Assembly: GCA_030533445.1 (NCBI GenBank)
Contig: CM060064.1
Coordinates: 6,431,879 to 6,495,878, forward strand
Length of the DNA stretch: 64,000 bases
Direction: 5' to 3'
DNA from: Cyprinodon diabolis
Lineage: Eukaryota; Chordata; Actinopteri; Cyprinodontiformes; Cyprinodontidae
A program made the position numbers and the translations under genes. The notes under the pieces are model-generated. The model was not told the origin of the DNA. It saw only the letters and a list, made by a program, of their open reading frames with translations, and searched no databases. This document shows positions 56,501-64,000 of this stretch, piece after piece (within the stretch, counting starts at the first letter, position 1; each line of letters begins with the position of its first letter).

Positions 56501-58712
56501 AAACAATCTCTCCACAGACGCATGGCCCAACACAGGAGAGCGAGCCTCTCAGGATGAGACGGTGTCCACCTACAGGTTATGGACAAAGGACATTCTTTTG
56601 AGGACCAGAATGTTCACATTTTGGACAAAGAAAATAAGGTGGTTTGAGAGGGGCATGAAGGAGGCCATCTATGTTAAGAAAGAAAAAAAAAAACTTTAAA
56701 CAGAGGGGGTGGATTCCAGCTGTCAAAAACCTACAATGCAGCAATCGAGTTAATTCCTTAATCAGCCCAAGCACCTTCAGTGGGGAAGAAAAGAAATCGC
56801 CTATTCAACAATTCCCTTTAACGACCCCCCTTTCAGAGACTTAGACAGGTATGGGGCATTACAAGCTCACAAAAGAAGCCAAACGACCCCCATTCCAAAG
56901 GGGTGGACACCTTCATCTGTTTTAATTTGTATGTTTTCTAAACAAAAAAACAAGGCTTTGTTGGGCTACTGTATAAAGCCTCGAACTTAACGCTATTTCT
57001 GACATTTTGAATTGAAAACGCTTCCTGGATGGAAAGGGAAACGTCTTCAACCTTGGAAACAAAGTCCAACGGATTGTTTTTTAACTTTTTTGGAATGACT
57101 ATGACCTGGATGACTGAGAATCTTTACCAGCATCCATAAAGGTCATAACCAAGTAAAAAACCATAAAAAAGGAAAAACAATTCAAATGCACACGTTAAAC
57201 ATTAAAATCTTTTACTAACATCCACCAAATGATCCAGAAAATTCTTGTTAAAAATAGGAGTTTCTCTTCTCAAAATGCAGCAGCTTCTCTTAGCAGCCAA
57301 TATTGTTTTACGTTTCCTCTTTCTTAGCACTTTTTTGTTAACATTTCATCACAGCGGCTGACTTATGAAGTAAGCCTGCCTGTTGTAGATGAAGCATCAT
57401 TCCTCTGTTGCACTAAATACCAGCAGAGCAGCTTAGCATACCAGCTCTTCAAATCAAATCAGATTAGGGATAACGACGCAACGCAGCAGCTATGATGATG
57501 TCTCAGCAAATGCTTTCTGTAACTGCAGCAGTAGAGAGCCTACATGCATTATGAGACGTGTATGTCTGTATACACTCATATGAAGTGTAGAAGCGCTTCC
57601 ACTATGAACCAGATCAACTCCGCATGCCTCCAGTGGCGGACGAGCTCTCTGCCATCCAGCCTCTCACTTCCTGTAAAAAATGACAGCAGCAGTGCGACAG
57701 ATCCAGGTTCACAGTGAGTGGTTAGTGGTCATGTGACCTGGACGGACCAAAGCTGAGAGGCTTAGCCCAGGCTGAAACAGACAGAACAGTGACGCAGTGC
57801 TCAGGGCATACAGTCATTAAACGCACCACCAGATAAATGTACTGGCTGTTCCTGAAATAGCCATAACTGCTGCAGCCACTGCAGGAGCTGACACTCCACA
57901 GCATTTCCCTCTTACAAAGGGAGAATTGTGCATTTTTTTTATTAAATATTTTCAATCAGATGATGGGGAATCAAAGAGAAGCACCAGCAGTAATGGCTGA
58001 CACCTTCTAACCTTTGATTTTCAGCCAAAGTGGTCAACAAAGTCTCACTGGTGATTAAAACACAGAGAAAAGTCTTCGGCTAATGAGGAGACAAGAGGCG
58101 GTTTGATTCTGACTCATCCGTTTCTTGTTCCTACATGTTTATTACACATTTGTGACACTTCTATTCCAGCAGATCCCTGAAGTTAACTTCTCACACACTT
58201 ACCTGCCACCTTAGATCTTATCACAGCAGGACGTGTCGACAGTGAGGACTCACCTGAATCGGCGTAGCCCTGAATGGCTTGTGAGTATTTCTCTAATGCG
58301 TCGGCAAACTGTCCATTTTTAAACAGCAGGTTTCCTTCGTTCTTTAGCCGGGAGAGGTGTGGTGGCAGGGCTCCGCACGGGGCGTCCAGATTGACAGTTT
58401 CCTCTGCCTTTTTCCCACCTGTAGCCGCCTTACTGCTGCTGCTCTTCCTATCACCTTGCGCCGAAGCTGTCGAGCCCCTCTTGCTCGATCCATTGGCCAC
58501 CTTCTCCTTTGATTCCTCTGGGACTTTGTACTTCTCAGAGGTCGCCCCTTTGCCCTTCCAGTGCCCGTGGTGCGAGTTGCTGGACTCGCTGTGTGGACCC
58601 CCGTCCCCTCTGCTGTGGGGCTTTTTTTGAGCGTTTCCCATGTCTCCCCTTTCAGCAGGAGCAGCTGAGCTCTCCTCCCCTCCCACAGGCTGGCTGGGTT
58701 GAACCGGACAGG
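44390..58712 (-). CDS. SPAG1: SPAG1, C-terminal 577 residues in 9 exons (5' end beyond window)
   Basis: SPAG1 is a cytoplasmic TPR co-chaperone that, with HSP90/HSP70 and the RUVBL1/2 ATPases, helps preassemble axonemal dynein arms; loss in humans causes primary ciliary dyskinesia. The nine exons join in phase with no stops. In order they give a Lys/Ser-rich linker (KSSSSKAATGGKK), a TPR cluster (LKNEGNLLFKNGQFADALEKY ... ILYSNRAACYLK ... LRRAMAYESLERY), a linker with PLVPLSAQQ, a second TPR cluster (LKQEGNEFVKMGQYQEAL ... IYTNRALCYLKLERF ... FYRRALANKGLK), and a RPAP3_C-type domain (GQSLNAARC ... HTIGFIMKAL ... VYRHLECLHTADRF) ending NLANKYV. Human SPAG1 is 926 residues with one more TPR cluster at the N-terminus, so upstream exons must lie past 64000. 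RPAP3 shares the TPR and C-terminal domain, but domain layout and RNF19A linkage favour SPAG1. Confidence 0.9.
44589..44897 (-). CDS. SPAG1: SPAG1 penultimate exon
   Basis: 309 nt; acceptor TGCTGCCACAG, donor GTAAGG. Encodes most of the RPAP3_C-like domain (SAYEFGQSLNAARC, EPELLPRYLSNQL, NLVYRHLECLHTADRF). Confidence 0.92.
44898..45736. other. SPAG1: SPAG1 intron
   Basis: AT-rich, no exon or transposon ends recognised. Confidence 0.4.
45737..45895 (-). CDS. SPAG1: SPAG1 exon, end of second TPR cluster
   Basis: 159 nt; acceptor TTCTCCTTCAG, donor GTACAC. Encodes DYLACSSDLQEVLRLDPN and a helical linker ending KAVPITE. Confidence 0.9.
45958..46277 (+). mobile_element. L2 3' end in SPAG1 intron
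   Basis: Standard L2 3' UTR block and the ATAAATAAACTGAATTGAA tail, in antisense orientation to SPAG1. Confidence 0.85.
46561..46752 (+). mobile_element. L2 3' tail abutting a SPAG1 splice donor
   Basis: A short L2 tail, missing its middle, ends ATAAACTGAATTGAA at about 46750. The SPAG1 donor GT is at 46758-46759 on the opposite strand. Confidence 0.8.
46760..46886 (-). CDS. SPAG1: SPAG1 exon, second TPR cluster
   Basis: 127 nt; acceptor CTGATTCCAG, donor GTGAAC. Encodes ALCYLKLERFTEAKQDCDAAL through FYRRALANKGLK. An L2 tail begins within about ten bases of the donor. Confidence 0.92.
46887..48650. other. SPAG1: SPAG1 intron with small repeats
   Basis: Contains an interspersed repeat scrap at about 47590-47715 (CCCTTTATTGTCCCTCAATG), similar to 19014-19148, and the hAT MITE listed separately. 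No exon seen. Confidence 0.4.
47719..47967. mobile_element. hAT MITE
   Basis: Inverted ends CAGGGGTCAGCAACC and GGTTGCAGACCCCTG. Flanks CACTAGGC (47711-47718) and TTCTAGGC (47968-47975) agree at six of eight positions. Confidence 0.7.
48651..48792 (-). CDS. SPAG1: SPAG1 exon, second TPR cluster start
   Basis: 142 nt; acceptor GTGTTGTAG, donor GTTAGA. Encodes RRAEIRFSALKQEGNEFVKM through CAIYTN. Confidence 0.92.
48793..49286. other. SPAG1: Start of the large SPAG1 intron
   Basis: Unique sequence upstream (in SPAG1 sense) of the exon at 48651-48792; nothing recognised. Confidence 0.35.
49287..50630 (+). mobile_element. L2 3' UTR split by a hAT
   Basis: L2 3' sequence runs 49287-49424 and resumes at 50055 to about 50630. 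The tail is degenerate, so it is an older copy. Confidence 0.8.
49425..50054. mobile_element. hAT element inserted in L2, perfect target duplication
   Basis: Ends CAGGGGCAGAGCTAG and (right) CTGGCTACGCCTCTG; the 8-bp duplication GCTCTCTC is exact at 49417-49424 and 50055-50062. No coding content recognised. Confidence 0.9.
50631..51680. other. SPAG1: SPAG1 intron, AT-rich
   Basis: Long A/T-rich stretch. Two similar segments about 450 bp apart (around 50990 and 51410) share CACTTCAAGTCC- and ACACACAT-like text and may be an old tandem duplication. No exon. Confidence 0.3.
51685..52526 (-). mobile_element. TTAA-flanked family A element, copy 3
   Basis: Left end AGTTGTAGGGAAG after CTAA (51681-51684); right end CGACT before TTAA (52527-52530), with part of the right inverted repeat lost. 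The - strand ORF at 52015-52272 (85 codons) begins [17 protein letters not shown] and stays open. Confidence 0.7.
52531..53615. other. SPAG1: SPAG1 intron
   Basis: AT-rich, with A runs near 53120. No exon or element ends recognised. Confidence 0.35.
53616..53773 (-). CDS. SPAG1: SPAG1 exon, inter-TPR linker
   Basis: 158 nt; the acceptor CACCCAG is preceded by a long C run that serves as pyrimidine tract; donor GTGTGT. Encodes ITRVLIEQDGSEWREKLPDIP and a charged linker ending KASEDA. Confidence 0.9.
53774..54183. other. SPAG1: SPAG1 intron
   Basis: Nothing recognised. Confidence 0.4.
54184..54336 (-). CDS. SPAG1: SPAG1 exon, first visible TPR cluster end
   Basis: 153 nt; acceptor ACTAACCAG, donor GTAGTC. 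Encodes ALELQPFSLKPLLRRAMAYE and YVDYKTVLQID. Confidence 0.92.
54337..54679. other. SPAG1: SPAG1 intron
   Basis: Nothing recognised. Confidence 0.4.
54680..54779 (-). CDS. SPAG1: SPAG1 exon, first visible TPR cluster
   Basis: 100 nt; acceptor CTCCACACAG, donor GTGAGA. Encodes IDSPQDLCILYSNRAACYLK and QDCIQDCT. Confidence 0.92.
55102..55275. mobile_element. Harbinger-like element end, related to 19482-20074
   Basis: Begins AGCCGGGCATACACTGTG and continues with GATGCTCTGATGCAATCTAC, also found inverted near 19970-20000. Only one end is present. Confidence 0.5.
56500..57110 (+). mobile_element. Penelope-like element C-terminal fragment
   Basis: The + strand, with frameshifts, encodes DQNVHILDKE followed by RWFERGMKEAIYVKKE, then a short decayed tail. 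From memory this matches the end of the GIY-YIG region of fish Penelope-like retroelements. Downstream is the AACGTCTTCAACCTTGGAAA block also seen at 36316. Confidence 0.45.
58254..58712 (-). CDS. SPAG1: SPAG1 exon with Lys/Ser-rich linker and TPR start
   Basis: 459 nt; acceptor CCTTCTAG after a long CT-rich tract, donor GTGAGT. Encodes a disordered linker and then LKNEGNLLFKNGQFADALEKY. It starts two bases into a codon, so an earlier exon is required. An internal ATG (MGNAQKK) could start a short isoform but nothing supports that. Confidence 0.88.
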
Positions 58713-59458
58713 CTAGAAGGAAGAGAGAGAGAGAGAGAGAGAAACCCACAGGAAAGAGTCGGTGGTTACGTCAGAGCTGAGGGGGAAGGGTTTAAACACA
58801 GCACACTTCAAACAGGGAGTTCCAGGAAACACTAACCCTGTGCAGTCAATTACGAAAGCTCTTAATGGGGGAGGGAACTACTCACATGAACATATCTTAA
58901 AAAAAAAAAAAAAACACGAGGGACAAGAGGAATTTCCTCTGTCGCACTTATGTTGCCCCATTTTTAGAGCCCACAGAGACTCTCCGACAAATTGGTTTGA
59001 AGTTTTTAGGAGCTGCTGATGTGGTGCTGATGTACAAGATTTACAGTTAAGCCTCCTGAAAATATCCAGCAAGCTCCATCAACAGTTTCACAGCTAGCAG
59101 GTCTGAATGCAAACCTGTGCTTACTGTGTTCAGGCTGGCCCACAGAATACAGAGAGACAAATATGGATTCTGTGTGAACTGTTCCTTATTCCTGAGTCCA
59201 CGTCTATCACACCTGTTCTCTCTCTTAGCAAGTCAGGAGTTTCTTTTGTTCTTTGAACAGCTGATTGGTAACAGTTAGTAAAATTAACATAGGAGCAGTT
59301 TGTTGTTATTACTGATCACACAGGCAGCCTGCATGGATATAAAATACAGATGAGGCAAACATGGTGTTTCAGTTATTTTTTAAACATTTATTTAAATAAA
59401 ACATTTTAGACGTGAATTATTGACATCTTTTTACTGAACTCGTTCAGTGTAACTCGTT
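58713..59458. other. SPAG1: SPAG1 intron (5' side)
   Basis: A (GA)n run at 58723-58741 sits beside the acceptor. The rest shows no exon. Confidence 0.4.
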
Positions 59459-59526
59459 AGATATATACACGTATATATATATATATATATATATACACAT
59501 TTAAACATATATGCATGTATATATAC
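59459..59526. repeat. (TA)n microsatellite
   Basis: An impure TA repeat directly abuts the start of the Gypsy LTR, suggesting insertion into or next to it. Confidence 0.8.
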
Positions 59527-60229
59527 TGTTGGGATCTGGAGCTGTACCACCTGTCTCCAGCAGAGTTCACTGTGGATCCTCCTGAGCTGAGCCTTCGACA
59601 CACCTGAAACCCATCTCATCATCAGGAGGATCCTCCACCATATAAGCAGCCCTCAGACCTCGCATCAACGCCGCAGTGTTTATCCAGTTTGGTTAGCACC
59701 TGAGCCTAACTCCCTCTGTGAAATCTTTGTTGCCTCTAGTCTCCTAGCTGGAAAGTAATTACCTTTGTCTCTGCCTACAGGAAACCTGTTTTTGTCCTGT
59801 AAGCTCTGGATGAGCTTAACCTGTCGAGCCTGCCATCAGAGCCAAACCTGAAGAACCTTCTCTGGATTTTCCCATGCTGCTCTGGACTAAGAGCTGGAAA
59901 ACCAAGGTCTGTCCTATCGTTAGATGCAAGACGCTGAAGCTGAAACTGAACTCTGCTGAATCAAACAGTCTCTGGAACCAACAGTGCCTCTCTCAAAGCC
60001 AAACCCGGATTCTTCAAGGTAGATCTCTGAAGATAACATTTCCACATTCACCAGCTACGTGGCTAACTGAACTGTCTCCTTTCCAGTTACCTGTGAACCA
60101 GATCCCCAGAAGTGAACCAGTACCTGACTCTTTCATTGTTCCATTGTTCAATAAACATTGTTAACTTTTACTCCCGTTTCCGTCTCCGTGGTGTTCTGCA
60201 TATTGGGTCTTCCTGAACCAATCATGACA
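59527..60229 (+). repeat. 5' LTR of the Gypsy element
   Basis: Starts TGTTGGGATCTGG just after the TA repeat and is taken to end at CATGACA. It holds TATAAG at 59641 and AATAAA at 60150-60155, the expected promoter and polyadenylation signals. The right boundary is a guess because the second LTR is not visible. Confidence 0.65.
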
Positions 60230-61124
60230 GAACACTGTGGCCAAACACAAGGCCCAGCAGATCATCTCCTTCGTCGTTTGGAAGAGCAAGATGCTCAAAT
60301 ATATGGGAATGCTCAAGCCCTACGTGAGTTAAATACCCACATCGAAATGCAAAACCAAGTAATTCAAGGCCTCGCTAATAGTTCGAGTAATGCTAACGCC
60401 ACGCCGCCAGCACAACCATTTCCGGGTCCAGTTCCTCCTCCGAGGTCACCGGCGGTGACGTCATCGTCAGAGTTCCGACCTAGTCTCCCTGAAAAGTTTT
60501 CAGGTAACATTTGTGACTGTAAAGGATTTTTATTTCAATGTCGATTAATCTTCAACCAGGAAACAGATCAAACTGTTGATTCTCGAGCTCTTTTGAAACT
60601 AAGACAAGGAAATTCTTCTGTAGCTGAATTCTCCATTAACTTCCGGGTTAAAGCCGCAGCTTCCGGTTGGAACCAATGTGCTCTTAAGACAGCATTTTTT
60701 GAGGCTCTCAATGAAAACATAAAGGATGAGCTTGCTACCCTTGACGAACCCGCCATTCTTGAGGAGTTAATTCGCCTGACAATCAGGCTGGATAATAGGA
60801 TTCGAGCCAGAAATAGCTCTAAACCAAGGAATCATGGTCCTTTAAGTTCTGTTTCTGCCTCTATCATTGCACCTGCCTTCTCCTCTTCCACAGAACCTTT
60901 TCCTAAGCCAAGAACTAAGATCCAATCTCTCCCGTTGCCAGTTCAGGCCTCTCATGCGGTTGAAGTGGAGGTCGAAACCCATGCAGGTTGGACATACGAG
61001 GCTAACTCCTGAGGAAAGGTTAAGGCGTGTCAGGAGCAAGCTGTGCATCTACTGTGGTGAGAGTGGCCATTTCATTGCCTCATGCCCAGCTAAATCAAAA
61101 GCCGGTGCCCGTCAGAGGATCTGA
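60224..61124 (+). pseudogene. gag of the Gypsy element, shortened and frameshifted
   Basis: An N-terminal coiled stretch (LLRRLEEQDAQI) and the capsid start (LPEKFSGNICDCKGF) are in frame. The segment between FNQETDQ and LLKLRQG is much shorter than in Sushi-class Gags, as if an internal piece of the capsid were lost. The frame ends at 61012, while the zinc knuckle [14 protein letters not shown] (about 61045-61086) is read in another frame. The switch falls near 60985 (GTCGAAACCC), consistent with a single added base. Non-functional as it stands. Confidence 0.75.
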
Positions 61125-61141
61125 GGAGTCTGACGGGCCAT

Positions 61142-61575
61142 GTTATTTCTAAAAGATATCCTCGCCTATTACTTCCAGCCACGCTGATTTTTGCTGACCA
61201 AAACCTCACTTTATCTGCATTCATTGATTCAGGCTGTGAAAGGAACCTGATTGACTCCAATTTAGTTGAACAACTACAGATTGAAACTGTTCCTCTAACC
61301 CAGCCTCTCTGTGTCTCTGCGATTGATGGAAAGAAGCTTCACCAAGTGACTCACCAGACACAACCCCTCGAACTGTTGGTTTCAGGTAACCATCGAGAAA
61401 CCATATCTTTCTTTGTTTTTCCCTCTGCATGTTCTCCGTTGGTTTTGGGATTTGAGTGGCTGGAACGACATAACCCCCACATAAACTGGACCGATCGTCA
61501 TATTGAGTCTTGGTCGACCTCATGCCATGAGACGTGCCTTCGTTCAGCGGCCCCCGCTGTAAGATCTCCTAGAGG
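61142..61575 (+). pseudogene. Aspartic protease region of the Gypsy element
   Basis: The frame contains AFIDSGCERNLID, the retropepsin D-S-G active site, and LGFEWLERHNP typical of the end of the domain. It is cut off from the downstream polymerase frame by a run of 24 G at 61580-61603 that shifts the reading frame; it closes at 61654. Confidence 0.7.
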
Positions 61576-61579
61576 GGGC

Positions 61580-61603
61580 GGGGGGGGGGGGGGGGGGGGG
61601 GGG
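61580..61603. repeat. Poly(G) run of 24
   Basis: Unbroken G run within the pol region, preceded by GGGGGC. Likely unstable in length and hard to sequence, so it may be partly an assembly artefact. Confidence 0.8.
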
Positions 61604-61605
61604 CG

Positions 61606-64000
61606 ATGGACTCTCCTGACCTTACTTCTGTTCCTCTTGAGTACCATGATCTAGCCCCTGTCTTCAGTAAGGTCAGTGCTACGTCCCTTCCACCTCACAG
61701 ACCATACGACTGTGCTATCGAGCTTTTACCAGGAGCTCCTCTACCCGGCAGTAGACTTTATAATATCTCCAAACCCGAACGGGAGACAATGGAGAAATAC
61801 ATAAATGAGTCACTAGCTGCTGGAATAATCCGCCCCTCTTCATCTCCTTTAGGAGCAGGTTTCTTTTTTGTGGGTAAGAAGGATGGATCTCTCAGACCAT
61901 GTATTGACTACAGAGGTTTGAACCAAATTACTGTTAAGAATAAGTACCCACTTCCTCTACTCGCTTCTGCCTTCGAACCAGTTCAAGGGGCCACTGTTTT
62001 TACTAAGCTCGACTTAAGGAACGCCTATCACCTTCTCAGAATCAGAGATGGCGATGAATGGAAGACTGCCTTTAAGACCCCTCTGGGTCAATTCGAGTAT
62101 TTAGTCATGCCTTTTGGTCTAACAAACGCTCCTGCGTGTTTTCAAGCCCTAGTCAACGACGTTCTCAGAGATTTTTTGAACGTGTTTGTTTTTGTCTACA
62201 TTGATGACATACTCATTTACTCCAAAGACCTCACAGAACACAAGAAACATGTCCGCCTGGTCTTACAAAGACTCCTTGAGAATAAACTTTTCGTCAAAGC
62301 TGAAAAATGCGAGTTTCACCAACCTTCAGTCACCTTTTTGGGGTTTGTGCTCGAGGGCGGACAGGTTAAGCCATCTGAGGATAAGATAAAGGCAGTTTTG
62401 GAGTGGCCGGTTCCCGAAAACCGCAAACAGCTGCAGAGATTCCTGGGTTTTGCTAATTTTTATCGACGATTCATCAGGAATTATAGTCAGACAGCTCTAC
62501 CTCTAACCTCTCTTACATCAGTCAAGAAAACCTTCCAATGGTCTCCCGAGGCTCAAACTGCTTTTGACAAATTAAAGATGTTGTTTTCCAGAGCTCCAGT
62601 GTTAATCCAGCCTGATTCATCGAAACAATTTATCCTCGAAGTCGACGCATCCGACTCAGGAGTTGGTGCTGTCTTATCTCAGAGACTCGATTCAGACCAA
62701 AGAGTTCACCCATGTGCTTTTTTCTCCCGTAGACTTTCCTCTGCTGAGCAAAATTACGACGTTGGTGACCGCGAATTACTGGCCATAAAATTGGCATTAG
62801 AGGAATGGAGACACTGGCTTGAGGGAGCAGAACACCCGGTTCTTGTTTGGACAGATCATAAGAACCTTGCCTATATCCAGTCCGCCAAACAGGCCAATCC
62901 TCGACAGTCAAGGTGGTCACTATTCTTCTCACGATTCAATCTCATCATCTCTTACCGACCTGGATCCAAGAACATCAAACCCGATTCTCTCTCTCGTCTT
63001 TATTCCACTGATCAATCTGAGACTCCTGAGCCTGTTCTACCCGCTTCCTGCACTGTTGGGGTGGTTACCTGGGAGATCACCGATCTAATAAACTCTGCCC
63101 TCGTTTCAGAACCAGATCCAGGAAACGGTCCCCCAAACAAGACTTATGTACCTTCTTCTGTCAGGTCTCGCCTAATTCAGTGGATGCACAATAGCAAATT
63201 TGCCGCTCACCCGGGGGTGAGCAGAACCATCAACCTCATTTCAAGACGTTTCTGGTGGCCCACTCTACACAGAGATGTTAAGGAGTATGTGCTGGCCTGT
63301 TCTACCTGCGCCAGAAACAAGTCCACACATCAACCTCCCTCTGGCCTGTTGCATCCACTTCCTATTCCTTCTCGTCCCTGGTCTCACATCGCAATCGACT
63401 TTGTTACTGGTCTTCCCATTTCTCGAGGTATGTCCACAATTCTCACCATTGTTGACCGATTTTCCAAGTCCTGCCATCTTGTACCCCTCAGGAAGCTTCC
63501 TAAGGCTTTTCAGACCGCCCAGCTCCTTATTAAACACGTTTTCCGTCTACATGGCATCCCTCAGGAGATTCTTTCCGATCGTGGTCCACAATTCATCTCT
63601 CAGGTTTGGAAGGCATTTTGTTCAGCCCTCAACTGCAAATCTTCTCTCACCTCAGGTTATCACCCACAGTCCAACGGCCAAACCGAGAGAATGAATCAAC
63701 AGCTCGAATCCTCCCTTCGTTGTCTGACCTCTAGTAATCCCTCCGATTGGAGCCAACACCTTCCATGGATCGAATATGCTCACAACTCTCTAAAGTCAGC
63801 TTCCACCGGCCAGTCTCCTTTCCAGGTCAGTCTCGGTTATCAACCTCCACTTTTCCCCGCAGACGAGAGAGAGATTTCGGTCAAATCAGTCAACCACCAC
63901 ATCCGCCGCAGTCATCGAATCTGGAGAGACACCATAGCCACCCTCAACCGTTCCATGGAGACCACTAAACGTTTCGCTGACTCAAGAAGACGCCCTGCAC
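61606..64000 (+). CDS. Gypsy reverse transcriptase, RNase H and integrase (open to window edge)
   Basis: Read line by line, this frame has no stop through to 64000 (about 798 codons). Reverse transcriptase: [39 protein letters not shown] and [10 protein letters not shown] with the catalytic Asp pair near 62206. RNase [23 protein letters not shown] and WTDHKNL carry the acidic residues. Integrase: an HHCC-type segment (HPGVSRTI ... CSTCARNK) then [18 protein letters not shown] and [10 protein letters not shown] supplying D, D and E. All core catalytic residues are visible, in contrast with the broken gag and protease upstream. The C-terminus lies past the window. Confidence 0.92.
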   Translation, partial: MDSPDLTSVPLEYHDLAPVFSKVSATSLPPHRPYDCAIELLPGAPLPGSRLYNISKPERETMEKYINESLAAGIIRPSSSPLGAGFFFVGKKDGSLRPCIDYRGLNQITVKNKYPLPLLASAFEPVQGATVFTKLDLRNAYHLLRIRDGDEWKTAFKTPLGQFEYLVMPFGLTNAPACFQALVNDVLRDFLNVFVFVYIDDILIYSKDLTEHKKHVRLVLQRLLENKLFVKAEKCEFHQPSVTFLGFVLEGGQVKPSEDKIKAVLEWPVPENRKQLQRFLGFANFYRRFIRNYSQTALPLTSLTSVKKTFQWSPEAQTAFDKLKMLFSRAPVLIQPDSSKQFILEVDASDSGVGAVLSQRLDSDQRVHPCAFFSRRLSSAEQNYDVGDRELLAIKLALEEWRHWLEGAEHPVLVWTDHKNLAYIQSAKQANPRQSRWSLFFSRFNLIISYRPGSKNIKPDSLSRLYSTDQSETPEPVLPASCTVGVVTWEITDLINSALVSEPDPGNGPPNKTYVPSSVRSRLIQWMHNSKFAAHPGVSRTINLISRRFWWPTLHRDVKEYVLACSTCARNKSTHQPPSGLLHPLPIPSRPWSHIAIDFVTGLPISRGMSTILTIVDRFSKSCHLVPLRKLPKAFQTAQLLIKHVFRLHGIPQEILSDRGPQFISQVWKAFCSALNCKSSLTSGYHPQSNGQTERMNQQLESSLRCLTSSNPSDWSQHLPWIEYAHNSLKSASTGQSPFQVSLGYQPPLFPADEREISVKSVNHHIRRSHRIWRDTIATLNRSMETTKRFADSRRRPA

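Larger units (their letters stand above)
54780..58253. other. SPAG1: SPAG1 intron, 3.5 kb
   Basis: Apart from the Harbinger-like end and the Penelope-like fragment listed separately, I see no element ends or exons. Confidence 0.35.
59527..64000 (+). mobile_element. Sushi-class Ty3/Gypsy LTR retrotransposon, right end beyond window
   Basis: Order is LTR, gag, protease, reverse transcriptase, RNase H, integrase, all on the + strand, as in Ty3/Gypsy. The Gag motif LLKLRQGNSSVAEF and the sequence before the zinc knuckle (LTPEERLRR) point to the Sushi group, the source of the mammalian PEG10/RTL genes. The 3' LTR lies past the window, so element age cannot be measured here. It sits on the 5' side of the visible SPAG1 exons in opposite orientation, probably in an intron. 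Confidence 0.9.

Noticed and set aside
58183..58749. SPAG1 exon read as a protein starting with a hydrophobic MGFSLSLSLFLLA signal-like peptide
   Set aside because: That N-terminus is translation of the CT-rich acceptor tract; the exon begins at 58712 after CCTTCTAG.
1..64000. CRISPR array, bacterial operon or phage
   Set aside because: No regularly spaced short repeats, no ribosome-binding-site gene strings; genes are spliced and vertebrate.
1..64000. tRNA or rRNA genes
   Set aside because: No stretch seen with the A and B boxes and cloverleaf pairing, nor rRNA core motifs; a dedicated scan would be needed to exclude tRNA-derived SINEs.

Overview
This window is nuclear DNA of a ray-finned (teleost) fish. 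It contains vertebrate genes split into short exons with GT-AG introns, separated by long introns packed with teleost-type transposons: L2-clade and L1 LINEs, a Sushi-class Ty3/Gypsy element, Penelope-like scraps, and hAT, pogo, Harbinger-like and TTAA-flanked DNA transposons. No bacterial, organellar or CRISPR-like features were seen. A percomorph teleost is plausible, but the species cannot be fixed from sequence alone.

Two protein-coding genes are clear. RNF19A (dorfin, an RBR-type E3 ubiquitin ligase) lies on the + strand. Nine coding exons (26369-42038) join in phase into an 856-residue protein. A candidate non-coding first exon and promoter lie about 20 kb upstream, near 5500-5781. SPAG1 (a TPR co-chaperone needed for axonemal dynein arm assembly) lies on the - strand. 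Nine coding exons (58712 down to 44390) join in phase into the C-terminal 577 residues; the N-terminal half must lie beyond the right edge. The genes converge tail to tail, with opposing poly(A) signals about 70 bp apart at 43312-43392. RNF19A and SPAG1 are also neighbours in human (8q22), so this is conserved synteny.

Layout: 1-5500, repeat scraps (L1, L2, a (GT)n run, an inverted-repeat element). 5500-5781, candidate RNF19A promoter and exon 1. 5782-26090, a very long first intron (or intergenic DNA) with a three-level transposon nest (L2 in pogo in hAT), two TTAA-flanked families, further hATs, a MITE and a Harbinger-like element. 26091-43330, RNF19A exons with introns holding an L2 with a 558-codon ORF, an L1 with a 15-bp target duplication, and more DNA transposons. 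43355-58712, SPAG1 exons with LINE, hAT and TTAA insertions in the introns. 59527-64000, the left LTR, gag and most of pol of a Sushi-class Gypsy element on the + strand, running off the window.

The notable material is in the mobile DNA: three TTAA-flanked families, one carrying a small acidic ORF repeated in several copies and another carrying an exon-like CpG-rich block; and at least seven hAT insertions with recognisable 8-bp target duplications, several nested in older elements so that insertion order can be read.
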